NCBI GenBank assembly: GCA_024235395.1 | Contig: JACKMK010000001.1 | Span: forward strand, 1,364,001-1,428,000 | DNA from: Chromatiaceae bacterium | Lineage (GTDB): Bacteria; Pseudomonadota; Gammaproteobacteria; Chromatiales; Chromatiaceae | Direction of reading: 5' to 3' | Length of the DNA stretch: 64,000 nucleotides | Shown: positions 52,113 to 61,823 of the stretch, piece after piece | Numbering within the stretch: position 1 is the first letter of the stretch | Layout of the letters: each line of letters starts with the position of its first letter | Notes under the pieces: generated by a model | The model's database searches: none | Seen by the model: only the letters and a program-made list of their open reading frames with translations | What the model was told of the DNA's origin: nothing | Made by a program: the position numbers and the translations under genes

Positions 52113-53177
52113 TCAGTTGACCTTCGGGTCGAGCTCGCCTGACATGTAACGACCGGTCATCGCGTCCAGGCTGAGAACCTTGATCTTGGAGGCATTCCCG
52201 GCAGTGCCGAACGCCTCGTAGCGCGCCCGGCAGATGTCCTTCATCGCCTTGGTCGCGGCCGTCAGGAACTTACGCGGATCGAATTCCTTGGTGTTCTCGG
52301 CGAGGAATTTGCGAACCGCGCCGGTCGAAGCCATACGCAGGTCGGTGTCGATGTTGACCTTGCGCACGCCGTGCTTGATGCCTTCCACGATCTCTTCGAC
52401 GGGCACCCCATAGGTTTCGCCCATGTTTCCGCCGTACTCGTTGATGATCGCCAGCCAGTCCTGCGGGACAGACGACGAACCATGCATCACGAGGTGCGTA
52501 TTCGGGATGCGCGCGTGGATCTCCTTGATACGCTCGATCGCGAGGATGTCTCCAGTCGGTGGACGGGTGAACTTGTAGGCACCGTGCGAAGTTCCGATCG
52601 CGATGGCCAACGCATCCACGCCGGTCTTCTTGACGAAGTCCGCGGCCTCCTCCGGATCGGTCAACAGCTGGCTGTGATCCAGCTTGCCTTCAGCACCGAT
52701 ACCGTCTTCTTCGCCCGCCATGCCGGTTTCCAGCGAGCCCAGGCAACCCAGTTCGCCTTCGACGGACACGCCACAGGCATGCGCCATCTCCACGGTACGA
52801 CGGGTGACATCGACGTTGTACTCGTAGCTGGTCGGTGTCTTGCCGTCTTCACCCAGCGACCCATCCATCATCACCGAGCTGAAGCCCAGCTGAATCGAGC
52901 GCTGACATACCGCCGGCGAGGTGCCGTGATCCTGATGCATGCATACCGGAATATGCGGGAACTCTTCGATTGCCGCGAGAATCAGGTGCCGCAGGAAAGG
53001 CGCACCGGCATATTTACGCGCGCCGGCAGAAGCCTGGACGATGACCGGCGAATCGGTTTCGTCGGCGGCCTCCATGATCGCGCGCATCTGTTCGAGGTTG
53101 TTGACGTTGAAAGCGGGTACGCCGTAGCCATTTTCGGCGGCGTGATCCAGCATTTGACGCAGGGAAATCAGTGCCAT
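52113..53177 (-). CDS. fba: Class II fructose-bisphosphate aldolase, Calvin-cycle subtype (354 aa)
   Basis: Zinc-dependent barrel starting MALISLRQMLDHAAENGYGVPAF, with HQDHGTSPAVC (zinc site), DGSLGEDGKTPTSYEYNV, EGELGCLGSLETG and VMHGSSSVPQDW. Length and sequence fit the subtype shared with Calvin-cycle clusters (CbbA-like). It acts in glycolysis/gluconeogenesis or CO2 fixation. AAGGAG precedes the ATG. It is the last gene of the run. Confidence 0.94.
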   Translation of the reverse strand: MALISLRQMLDHAAENGYGVPAFNVNNLEQMRAIMEAADETDSPVIVQASAGARKYAGAPFLRHLILAAIEEFPHIPVCMHQDHGTSPAVCQRSIQLGFSSVMMDGSLGEDGKTPTSYEYNVDVTRRTVEMAHACGVSVEGELGCLGSLETGMAGEEDGIGAEGKLDHSQLLTDPEEAADFVKKTGVDALAIAIGTSHGAYKFTRPPTGDILAIERIKEIHARIPNTHLVMHGSSSVPQDWLAIINEYGGNMGETYGVPVEEIVEGIKHGVRKVNIDTDLRMASTGAVRKFLAENTKEFDPRKFLTAATKAMKDICRARYEAFGTAGNASKIKVLSLDAMTGRYMSGELDPKVN

Positions 53178-53201
53178 CGTCTGCTCCTTGTTCTGAGAGT
53201 C

Positions 53202-54665
53202 TCAATCAAAATTTAATGCGCCACTGGGCAGTATGTGTTCCCCAACGCGCACGATTTTCATCACGTTGGTACCCCCCGAGACACCGTTCAGGTCGCCTTT
53301 GGTAATGATGACCAAGTCGTCATCACGCACCGCCCCGCGACGCTGAAGTTCTTCGATGACCTCGGTATTGGCTTGGCGCGAGTCAATACCGGGCTCCAAG
53401 TCGAAACTGACCGGATATACCCCCCTGAACAGGGTCACTTTTCTACGCGTGGCCACCTGTCCAGTCAAGGCATAGATCGGAATACCAGACGAAATACGCG
53501 ACATCCATTTGCAGGTCGAACCGGACTCGGTCAGGGCGGCAATCGCAGCCACACCCAGATGGTTCGCGGTGTACATGGTAGACATCGCGATCGCTTCGTC
53601 GATGCGGCCAAATACGGAATGCAGCCGGTGATCGGATTTGCGCGTCTGGGACTGCTTCTCCGCCTCTTTGCATACCCGGTCCATCGCCTCGATCGCCTTG
53701 ACCGGGTAATTGCCCGCAGCCGATTCGGCTGACAGCATCACTGCGTCGGTACCGTCGATCACGGCGTTCGCGACATCGAACACCTCGGCGCGGGTCGGGA
53801 TCGGATTGAGGATCATCGATTCCATCATCTGCGTCGCGGTGATCACCACGCAGTTCATCGATCGCGCGAGGCTGATCAGGCGCTTCTGCACGGCCGGAAG
53901 CTCGGCGTCACCGATCTCGACGCCGAGGTCGCCACGCGCGACCATGATCACGTCTGACGCATCGATGATCTCTTCGATACAGTCCAACGCCTCCGCGCGC
54001 TCGATCTTCGATACGATTCCGCCCTGTCCCCCCGCCTCGCGCAGCAACTGACGCGTCTGATGCACGTCGTCGGCAGAACGCACGAACGACACCGCGACGT
54101 AGTCGGCTTCGATGCGTGCGGCAAAGCGGATATCTTCCCTGTCCTTCTCCGTCAGCGCGGGCGCGGACAAGCCACCGCCCAGCTTGTTGATACCCTTGTT
54201 GTTCGACAAGGTACCCCCGATCACGACTTTGCAGCGGACCTCGGTGCCCTGCACCTCATCGACCCAGAGCACAATCAGACCGTCATTCAGCAGCAGCGTA
54301 TCGCCCCGTGCCACCTCCTGATGCAGGGTCGAATAGGTGACACCGACCCGCTCCTGGTTGCCCTGCTTGATATCCCAGCCGGTATCGAGAATGAACCGGT
54401 CATCGGGTTTCAATTCGACCTTGCCGCCGGTGAACTTTCCGCAACGGATCTTCGGGCCCTGCAGGTCGATCAGGACGCCCACCTGACGACCGCTGGCGCG
54501 GGCACGATTGCGCACCCAGTCGGCGCGCCGCTCATGGTCTTCGTGGCTGCCGTGCGACATGTTCAGCCGCACGACGTCGACCCCGGCACGTAGTACCTCG
54601 TCCAGCACCTTGGGGTCATCGGTGGCCGGACCCATGGTCGCTACGATCTTTGTGCGTCTAAGCAT
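53202..54665 (-). CDS. pyk: Pyruvate kinase (487 aa)
   Basis: Begins MLRRTKIVATMGPATDDPKVL. The active site is intact: RLNMSHGSHEDH, VSKIERAEALDCIEEI, ARGDLGVEIG and NCVVITATQMMESMI, with the C-terminal allosteric domain present. It forms pyruvate and ATP from PEP. GAAGGA precedes the ATG; 24 bases separate it from fba. Confidence 0.96.
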   Translation of the reverse strand: MLRRTKIVATMGPATDDPKVLDEVLRAGVDVVRLNMSHGSHEDHERRADWVRNRARASGRQVGVLIDLQGPKIRCGKFTGGKVELKPDDRFILDTGWDIKQGNQERVGVTYSTLHQEVARGDTLLLNDGLIVLWVDEVQGTEVRCKVVIGGTLSNNKGINKLGGGLSAPALTEKDREDIRFAARIEADYVAVSFVRSADDVHQTRQLLREAGGQGGIVSKIERAEALDCIEEIIDASDVIMVARGDLGVEIGDAELPAVQKRLISLARSMNCVVITATQMMESMILNPIPTRAEVFDVANAVIDGTDAVMLSAESAAGNYPVKAIEAMDRVCKEAEKQSQTRKSDHRLHSVFGRIDEAIAMSTMYTANHLGVAAIAALTESGSTCKWMSRISSGIPIYALTGQVATRRKVTLFRGVYPVSFDLEPGIDSRQANTEVIEELQRRGAVRDDDLVIITKGDLNGVSGGTNVMKIVRVGEHILPSGALNFD

Positions 54666-54714
54666 CTGTCCTTCTCGTGTAGAGGCGATCGGGATCGCCT
54701 CCACACCGATTGGT

Positions 54715-55896
54715 TTATTTGCTGGCGGCTTCTTCAAGCATCGCGACCGCTGGCAGCGTTTTTCCTTCGAGGTATTCGAGGAAAGCACCGCCCGCCGTCG
54801 AGATATACGACACTTTGTCATAGATGTCGTATTTCTGGATTGCGGCGATGGTATCGCCGCCGCCCGCGAGGCTGAAACCCTTGGCATTGGCGATCGCCAT
54901 CGACACCGTCTTGGTGCCTTCGCCAAACTGGTCGAATTCGAACACGCCAACAGGTCCGTTCCAGACGATGGTACCGGCTTTGCCGATGATCTCGGCAAGC
55001 TCTGCGGCGGCCTTGGGACCAATATCGAAGATCATTTCGTCGTCCGCGACGTCGTCTGCACTCTTCAACACAGCCGGTTCGTTCTCATCGAATTTCTTGC
55101 CAACCACGACGTCGGTTGCAATCGGAATGTTGGCGCCGCGCTCCTGCATCTTCTTCATGAGCGCCTGGGCAGTGGGGACCAAATCGTCTTCGCACAGCGA
55201 TTTGCCGACGTTCTTGCCAGCCGCCTTGAGGAAGGTATTCGCGATGCCGCCACCGACGACCAGCTGGTCGACTTTTTCCGAAAGCGCCTCGAGCACGGTC
55301 AGCTTGGTGGAAACCTTGGAACCACCGACGATCGCGACCATCGGCCGCGCCGGGTTCGCGAGCGCCTTGCCCAGCGCGTCCAGCTCTTCGGCCAACAACA
55401 GACCGGCACACGCGACCGGCGCGAATTTGCCGACGCCGTGGGTCGACGCCTGCGCACGATGCGCAGTCCCGAACGCATCCATGACGAACACGTCACACAG
55501 GTCCGCATATTTCCGCGCCAGTTGTTCGTTGTCCTTTTTCTCACCGGCGTTGAAACGCACGTTCTCGAGCAGCACGACCTCGCCTTCCGCAACGTCGAAA
55601 CCGCCATCGAGATAGTCTTTGATCAGGCGGACTTCTTTGCCCAGCTTCGCCGACATGTCATCGGCAATCGGCTGCATCGAGTTTTCTTCGTCGACCTTGC
55701 CCTCTTCCGGACGACCGCGATGCGACATCACCATGACCCTGGCGCCGGCTTTCGCACAGTGCTCAACCGTCGGCATCGAGGCCGTGATGCGAGCATCCGA
55801 GGTAACTTTGCCCTCCTTCACCGGCACGTTCAGGTCGGCGCGAATCAGCACCCGTTTGCCCGCGAGGTCTAGATCGGTCAGTTTCAAAAAAGCCAT
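54715..55896 (-). CDS. pgk: Phosphoglycerate kinase (393 aa)
   Basis: Two-lobe kinase with VLIRADLNVPVKEGKV, SHRGRPEEGKVDEE, the hinge AIVGGSKVSTKL and the nucleotide loop IVWNGPVGVFEFDQF, GGGDTIAAI. It interconverts 1,3-bisphosphoglycerate and 3-phosphoglycerate. 49 bases from pyk. Confidence 0.97.
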   Translation of the reverse strand: MAFLKLTDLDLAGKRVLIRADLNVPVKEGKVTSDARITASMPTVEHCAKAGARVMVMSHRGRPEEGKVDEENSMQPIADDMSAKLGKEVRLIKDYLDGGFDVAEGEVVLLENVRFNAGEKKDNEQLARKYADLCDVFVMDAFGTAHRAQASTHGVGKFAPVACAGLLLAEELDALGKALANPARPMVAIVGGSKVSTKLTVLEALSEKVDQLVVGGGIANTFLKAAGKNVGKSLCEDDLVPTAQALMKKMQERGANIPIATDVVVGKKFDENEPAVLKSADDVADDEMIFDIGPKAAAELAEIIGKAGTIVWNGPVGVFEFDQFGEGTKTVSMAIANAKGFSLAGGGDTIAAIQKYDIYDKVSYISTAGGAFLEYLEGKTLPAVAMLEEAASK

Positions 55897-56502
55897 TGCA
55901 GTGTTTCCTGTACAGATATGCTTTCGATTCCGCGAATTCGTGTGTCGCCGTTCGGACCACGTTGCTGGCGGGCAACTTCGCCATCCGGCACCGAGCGGGC
56001 AGGATTCTGGAGACGCGTGCCCGCGCCGGAAGGGCGGCACGCAGTACCCGGAACTCCGCACGCGGCTGCTTGCAGCTGCCTTTGATGGTGCGGCCGTCTT
56101 TCGGGCCTGTAACAGGCCACCTCGAGCGTCAGATCCGAACAGATCGCCAACACAGTCCGCCCCCGGTGGTCGTCGCGCCCCACGCCGGAACGTCGTCGCG
56201 GTGTCGCGTACGCCGAGGCATCCGCGCGATCGCGCGGCGTCCCCCGATCAGCACACGCCTGCCCGGCATCGTCGCCGGTGCCAAAAAGACTTGCGGTTCG
56301 GCCATCGTCGCCGGCCCACCCTGCCTGATCGTGTACCCGGTCGAACCGAGCCAGGCGTCCCGAATCACCAGCCCACCGGTGAGTCCGCAGGCCCATTCGA
56401 TCAAACCCACGATCGGCGAGGCAGGGGCTGCCATGGTCACCGAATCCGCTCGCGATACCGCCACTCGTGCAATCCGTGGACGGCACGAGCGGCGCTCCGC
56501 GA
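55897..56502. other. Long spacer of about 600 bases between gap and pgk
   Basis: Other genes of this run are separated by 24-100 bases, so the gap is unusual. A reverse-strand 101-codon frame (56129-56434, MAAPASPIVGLIEWACGLTG) has a hydrophobic start but a poor SD and no family motif. A separate pgk promoter or a lost gene is possible. Confidence 0.45.
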
Positions 56503-57504
56503 TCAGCCCGCGACGTGCTCGACCATGCGCAGCATGTTGCAGGTGTAGCCGTACTCGTTGTCGTACCAGGCAACGATCTTGACGAAGGTGGGATCGAGCT
56601 GGATACCCGCCTCGGCGTCGAAAATCGACGGCGTGCTGCGCCCACGGAAGTCGGTCGCAACGACTTTCTCGTCGGTGTAAGCGAGCACCCCGGCGAGATC
56701 GCCGGACTGCGATGCAGCTTTCATCGCGGCGCAGATCTCGTCGTACTTGGCTGCTTTGTCGAGTTCGACGGTCAGGTCGACCACCGAGACATCGGAAGTC
56801 GGCACGCGGAACGCCATGCCGGTCAGCTTGCCGTTCAATTCCGGCAGGACCTTGCCCACTGCCTTCGCGGCACCGGTCGACGAGGGAATGATGTTCTCGA
56901 GGATGCCGCGGCCACCGCGCCAGTCTTTCATCGACGGGCCGTCGACGGTCTTCTGGGTCGCGGTCGCTGCATGCACGGTGGTCATCAGGCCACGCTTGAT
57001 GCCCCAATTGTCGTGCAGCACCTTCGAAACCGGTGCCAGACAGTTGGTGGTGCACGATGCAGCAGACACGATCGCCTGGCCGGCGTAGGTCTTATGGTTC
57101 ACACCGTAGACGAACATCGGCGTGGCGTCCTTGGAAGGCGCGCTCTGCACGACCTTCTTGGCGCCGGCATCGATGTGCTTCTGGCAGGTCTCTTCGGTCA
57201 GGAAGAAACCGGTGCATTCGATGACCAGGTCTGCACCGACTTCGTCCCACTTCAGGTTGGCGGGATCGCGCTCGGCGGTCAGACGGATCTTCTTGCCGTT
57301 GACGACCATGTTGTTGCCTTCGACCGAGATGTCACCCTGGAAATTGCCGTGCACCGAGTCGTACTTCAGCATGTAGGCAAGGTAATCGGGCTCCAGAAGA
57401 TCGTTGATGCCAACGACTTCGATGCCGGGGAAATCCTTGGCGATTGCGCGGAAAGCCATGCGACCGATACGGCCAAATCCGTTGATACCTACTTTGATTG
57501 CCAT
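56503..57504 (-). CDS. gap: Glyceraldehyde-3-phosphate dehydrogenase (333 aa)
   Basis: NAD-binding INGFGRIGRMAFRA, catalytic Cys151 in SAASCTTNCLAP, TVHAATATQKTVDG and the end WYDNEYGYTCNMLRM. N34-D35 (GINDL) points to NAD preference. GGAGAA precedes the ATG. It serves glycolysis or the reductive pentose cycle. Confidence 0.97.
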   Translation of the reverse strand: MAIKVGINGFGRIGRMAFRAIAKDFPGIEVVGINDLLEPDYLAYMLKYDSVHGNFQGDISVEGNNMVVNGKKIRLTAERDPANLKWDEVGADLVIECTGFFLTEETCQKHIDAGAKKVVQSAPSKDATPMFVYGVNHKTYAGQAIVSAASCTTNCLAPVSKVLHDNWGIKRGLMTTVHAATATQKTVDGPSMKDWRGGRGILENIIPSSTGAAKAVGKVLPELNGKLTGMAFRVPTSDVSVVDLTVELDKAAKYDEICAAMKAASQSGDLAGVLAYTDEKVVATDFRGRSTPSIFDAEAGIQLDPTFVKIVAWYDNEYGYTCNMLRMVEHVAG

Positions 57505-57603
57505 GTCGAATTCTCCTCAGTGCGTATTGCAGTCTTCAAAACTTGTTTTAGAGGTTCGACGGCGGCCATGGGCGAAGCCCGACCGCCGTCAGATGCTTTT
57601 CGG

Positions 57604-59592
57604 TCAACCCGCCACTTCGTCGATTGCCTTGCCGACGTTTTCAGCGGTGAAACCGAACAGCTTGAACAATTCACCGGCCGGGGCCGACTCACCAAAGGTG
57701 TCGATGCCGACGACCTTGCCCGCGCTACCGACATACTTCCACCAACCCGCGGTCACTGCAGCCTCGACGGCGACGCGCGCGGTGACCGAAGACGGCAACA
57801 CCGACTCCTTGTAGTCGGCATCCTGGGCATCGAACACGCTGGTGCAGGGCATCGAGACGACGCGCACTTTCTTGCTGCTCGCCGCCGCGGCCTCGACCGC
57901 GATACCGACTTCCGAACCGGTGGCGATGACGATCACGTCCGGCGTACCGTCGCAGTCGCGCAGGATGTAGCCGCCGCGATCGATGTTGGCGATCTGCGCG
58001 TCGTCGCGGGCCTGGAACGGCAGTCCCTGGCGCGAGAAGATCAGGCAGGTCGGGCCGTTGTCCTTTTCGATGGCCTTGCGCCAGGCGACTGCCGTCTCGA
58101 CGGTATCGCAGGGACGCCAGACATCCATCCGCGGAATCATGCGCAGCGTCGGGATCTGTTCCACCGCCTGGTGGGTCGGGCCATCTTCACCCAGGCCGAT
58201 CGAGTCATGGGTGAATACGAAGATCGAACGCACCTTCATCAGCGCCGCCATGCGGATCGCGTTGCGTGCATACTCCGAGAACATCAGGAAGGTCGCGCCA
58301 AACGGGATGAAACCACCGTGCAGCGCGATGCCGTTCATGATCGCTGACATGCCGAACTCGCGCACACCGTAGTTCACGTAGTTCGCAGCGGGCATATCGC
58401 CACGCATCGGTTTGTAACCGGACCACTCGGTAAGGTTCGAGCAACCCAGGTCGGCTGAGCCACCGAACAGTTCGGGAAGCGCGGCCGCGTAGGCCTCGAT
58501 GGAACTCAAGGACGCCTGGCGCGTGGCGGGAGACTTGGCTTCGCTGTTACACGCTGAAGTGAACGCACCGGCCTTGTCCGCCCAATCCGCCGGCAGATCA
58601 CCACCCATGCGACGCTCGAACTCGGCGGCGAGTTCCGGGTGGGCTGCCTGGTAGGCCGCGAATTTCTCGGACCAGGCCTTCTCTGCGGCGGCGCCTTTTT
58701 CCTTCGCATCCCAACCCTTGTAGACATCGGCCGGCACTTCGAAGGCGCCGTGATCCCAACCCAGGGTCGCCTTGGTCAGGTTGATCTCTTCCTGACCCAG
58801 GGGGGCGCCGTGACAGGCGTGCGTGCCGGCCTTGTTCGGCGAACCGAAACCAATCGTGGTCTTGCAGCAGATCATCGTCGGCTTGTCGGTCATCGCCTTG
58901 GCGAATTCGAGAGCCTTCGAGATCGCGGCCGGATCGTGGCCGTCGACGTCCGCGATCACGTGCCACCCGTAAGACTCGAAACGCTTCGGGGTATCGTCGG
59001 TGAACCAGCCCTCGACATGGCCGTCGATCGAGATGCCGTTGTCATCCCAGAAGCAGATCAGCTTGCCGAGACCGAGCGTACCGGCCAGCGAGCATGCCTC
59101 GTGCGAGATACCTTCCATCAGACAGCCGTCACCCAGGAACACATAGGTGTGGTGATTGACGACTTCATGACCGGGACGGTTGAAGTGTGCCGCCAGCGCG
59201 CGCTCGGCGATCGCCATGCCGACCGCATTCGTGATCCCCTGGCCCAGCGGACCCGTGGTCGTCTCGACGCCCGGGGCATAACCGTACTCCGGGTGACCCG
59301 GCGTCTTCGAGTGCAGCTGACGGAAGTTCTTCAGGTCATCGATCGTCAGATCGTAGCCGGTGAGGTGGAGCAGCGAGTAGATCAGCATCGAACCGTGGCC
59401 ATTCGACAGCACGAAACGGTCGCGGTCAGCCCACTTGGGGTTGGCCGGATTGTGCTTCATGTGGTCGTTCCACAGAACCTCGGCGATATCCGCCATGCCC
59501 ATCGGCGCACCGGGATGGCCCGAATTGGCTTTCTGAACGGCATCCATACTCAACGCGCGGACCGCGTTGGCGAGTTCTCTGCGTGAGGACAT
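57604..59592 (-). CDS. tkt: Transketolase (662 aa)
   Basis: ATG at 59592 has a strong AAGGAGGG site. Motifs: NSGHPGAPMGMADIAEVLW, TPGHPEYGYAPGVETTTGPL (cut within), thiamine-diphosphate binding GDGCLMEGISHEA, and FVFTHDSIGLGEDGPTHQAVE (cut: HDSIGLGEDGPTHQ). It shuttles C2 units in the pentose phosphate or Calvin cycle. It heads the run; 280 bases upstream without a gene should hold its promoter. Confidence 0.96.
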   Translation of the reverse strand: MSSRRELANAVRALSMDAVQKANSGHPGAPMGMADIAEVLWNDHMKHNPANPKWADRDRFVLSNGHGSMLIYSLLHLTGYDLTIDDLKNFRQLHSKTPGHPEYGYAPGVETTTGPLGQGITNAVGMAIAERALAAHFNRPGHEVVNHHTYVFLGDGCLMEGISHEACSLAGTLGLGKLICFWDDNGISIDGHVEGWFTDDTPKRFESYGWHVIADVDGHDPAAISKALEFAKAMTDKPTMICCKTTIGFGSPNKAGTHACHGAPLGQEEINLTKATLGWDHGAFEVPADVYKGWDAKEKGAAAEKAWSEKFAAYQAAHPELAAEFERRMGGDLPADWADKAGAFTSACNSEAKSPATRQASLSSIEAYAAALPELFGGSADLGCSNLTEWSGYKPMRGDMPAANYVNYGVREFGMSAIMNGIALHGGFIPFGATFLMFSEYARNAIRMAALMKVRSIFVFTHDSIGLGEDGPTHQAVEQIPTLRMIPRMDVWRPCDTVETAVAWRKAIEKDNGPTCLIFSRQGLPFQARDDAQIANIDRGGYILRDCDGTPDVIVIATGSEVGIAVEAAAASSKKVRVVSMPCTSVFDAQDADYKESVLPSSVTARVAVEAAVTAGWWKYVGSAGKVVGIDTFGESAPAGELFKLFGFTAENVGKAIDEVAG

Positions 59593-59887
59593 GAGTCCCT
59601 CCTTCAAAGGCTAAGAATTCTCCGCCCTCTGTGCGCATGGCGCAGAGGCGAACTGATCCGTTTGTTTGCTGGGCGTGCCCCGCGCTCAGGCGGTGGTGCT
59701 TTACACCTGTGTGGGGACGTCGTTCTGCCGGCAACGTGCCCCAGCCCCGTCAGCTAAAAAGGTCGGCTATTCTCACCCAGGCGCTTCTGGAGGGGCAAGA
59801 CGGGACTCCCCGAATATTCAAATACGCCCATAAACCCAGGAAATCTGCACCAGAATGGCGCGCAAATTACTGATTTACATTAATTAA

Positions 59888-60448
59888 TCAGGAATGCCCG
59901 ATCCATTTGATGGAACAGCCCATGCTCGGTATCTGCTCCTCCGGACCGCGACCGGTGGCCGCAACCTGCTTCATCGCCTCGAACAGATCGCGCCGGGCAT
60001 CGGCCGGGGCGGCCTCTTTGCGGCTGGCGTCGAGCCGGCCACGGTACTGCAACTCCGCGGCCGCGTTGTAACCGAAAAAGTCCGGGGTGCAGACAGCACC
60101 GTATGCCTTGGCGACCTCCTGGGTTTCATCCAGCAGGTAGGGGAAAGGAAAGTTTTTGCTCTGCGCGACCGCCTGCATGTTGTCGAAGGAGTCCTCGGGG
60201 TAGTCGGTCGGGTCATTGGACATGATCGCGACGCAGTTGATGCCGAGCGGCTTCAGGTCGTTCGCGTCGCGGATGATCCGCTCGAGCACCGCTTTCACGT
60301 AGGGGCAATGGTTGCAGATGAACATCACCAGCAGACCCTTTTCGCCGCTGCACTGATCACGACTCCATGTACGACCATCCACACCCGGAAGATTAAAGTC
60401 CGGAGCGGGCGTGCCGAATTCACACACCGGCGTCTGCAGCGAAGCCAT
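59888..60448 (-). CDS. AhpC/TSA-type thioredoxin-like protein (186 aa)
   Basis: Start at 60448 (MASLQTPVCEFGTPAPDFNL). The thioredoxin-like fold has ICNHCPYVKA (CNHC near the N-terminal active-site position) and AVCTPDFFGYN. It resembles the DUF899-free ResA/AhpC-like family commonly called thioredoxin family protein. No signal peptide, so cytosolic. Redox role inferred. Divergent from metK (137 bases between starts). Confidence 0.82.
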   Translation of the reverse strand: MASLQTPVCEFGTPAPDFNLPGVDGRTWSRDQCSGEKGLLVMFICNHCPYVKAVLERIIRDANDLKPLGINCVAIMSNDPTDYPEDSFDNMQAVAQSKNFPFPYLLDETQEVAKAYGAVCTPDFFGYNAAAELQYRGRLDASRKEAAPADARRDLFEAMKQVAATGRGPEEQIPSMGCSIKWIGHS

Positions 60449-60585
60449 CGACGATTCCTCCGATTCGCGGTTGCTGGCGCCGGCCATTCTTCCAGAATGC
60501 GCACACCTGCTCAACCGTGTAGAATTCCGCGCCCTGTCTCACCCAAACATTGAGATCGCCGCGAAGTCCCAACCAGGAGAAAGCG

Positions 60586-61758
60586 ATGGCCCGCAATTTC
60601 ATCTTCACCTCCGAATCGGTCTCCGAAGGCCACCCGGACAAAATGGCCGACCAGGTGTCCGATGCGATCCTGGACGCGATCCTGATCGAAGATCCGCACG
60701 CCCGCGTCGCCTGTGAAACCCTGTTCAAAACAGGCATGGCAGTGATCGCCGGCGAAATCACGACTACGGCAAAACCGGATTACGAAAAAGTCATCCGCAC
60801 GGTCATCCGCGACATCGGCTACACCGGCTCGGAGATGGGCTTTGATGCGGATACCTGTGCGGTGCTCACCGCGATCGGCGTGCAGTCGCCCGACATCAAC
60901 CAGGGCGTCGACCGTTCGCGCCCCGAAGAACAGGGTGCCGGTGACCAGGGCCTGATGTTCGGTTATGCGACCAACGAGACCGACGTGTTGATGCCTGCAG
61001 CGATCCAATACGCGCATCGGCTGGTCGAACGCCAGTCAGAGGTACGCAAGAAAGGTATTCTCCCGCTGCTCCGCCCCGATGCGAAATCCCAGGTGAGCCT
61101 GCACTATGCCGACGGCAAACCGGTCTCGATCGACGCGGTGGTACTGTCGACCCAGCACGCCGCCGAATTCAGCGGCGACACGCTCCGCGAGGCGGTCATG
61201 GACGAGATCATCAAACCGATTCTCGATCCGTCGGGCCTGCTGACCAAAGATACGCGGTTCCATATCAACCCCACCGGCAGCTTCGTGATCGGTGGACCGA
61301 TGGGCGATGCCGGGCTGACCGGGCGCAAGATCATCGTCGACACCTACGGTGGTGCCGCACGCCACGGCGGTGGCGCCTTCTCCGGCAAGGACCCGTCCAA
61401 GGTCGATCGCTCAGCCGCCTACGCCGGCCGATACGTGGCGAAGAACATCGTCGCCGCAGGACTTGCCGACAAGTGTGAGATCCAGGTTTCCTACGCCATT
61501 GGCGTCGCCGAACCGACGTCGATCATGGTCGACACCTTCGGTACCGGCAACATCACCGACGAACGTATCACCGAGCTGGTTCGCGAGCATTTCGACCTGC
61601 GCCCGTATGGGATCCTGCGCATGCTCGACCTGCTGAATGCCAAGAAGATCAAATACCTCAGGACGGCCGCCTATGGGCATTTCGGCCGCGAGGACGCCGG
61701 CTTTACATGGGAAGCGGTCGACAAGGCCGACGAGCTACGCGACGCCGCTGGCCTGTAA
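60586..61758 (+). CDS. metK: S-adenosylmethionine synthetase, canonical copy (390 aa)
   Basis: ATG at 60586 follows CAGGAG. Motifs: FTSESVSEGHPDKMADQVS, GAGDQGLMFGYATNETD, GPMGDAGLTGRKIIVDTYG and GGGAFSGKDPSKVDRSAAYA (last base of each cut). Full length. With ahcY downstream it forms the methyl cycle: metK makes SAM, AhcY clears SAH. Confidence 0.97.
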   Translation: MARNFIFTSESVSEGHPDKMADQVSDAILDAILIEDPHARVACETLFKTGMAVIAGEITTTAKPDYEKVIRTVIRDIGYTGSEMGFDADTCAVLTAIGVQSPDINQGVDRSRPEEQGAGDQGLMFGYATNETDVLMPAAIQYAHRLVERQSEVRKKGILPLLRPDAKSQVSLHYADGKPVSIDAVVLSTQHAAEFSGDTLREAVMDEIIKPILDPSGLLTKDTRFHINPTGSFVIGGPMGDAGLTGRKIIVDTYGGAARHGGGAFSGKDPSKVDRSAAYAGRYVAKNIVAAGLADKCEIQVSYAIGVAEPTSIMVDTFGTGNITDERITELVREHFDLRPYGILRMLDLLNAKKIKYLRTAAYGHFGREDAGFTWEAVDKADELRDAAGL

Positions 61759-61772
61759 CGCACGAAGGTGAG

Positions 61773-61802
61773 GTGGCCGGCCGATGATTTCGGGCCGGCC
61801 AC
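61773..61802. terminator. GC-rich hairpin between convergent metK and DUF2189 genes
   Basis: GTGGCCGGCC (61773-61782) and GGCCGGCCAC (61793-61802) are perfect complements with a 10-base loop. No T run on either strand, but the position between converging stops fits a bidirectional terminator. Confidence 0.55.
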
Positions 61803-61823
61803 GGACTGCGGGGGCCGGACTCG

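Noticed and set aside
56129..56434. 101-codon reverse frame in the gap-pgk spacer
   Set aside because: Poor SD and no motif. Kept only as a remark on the spacer.
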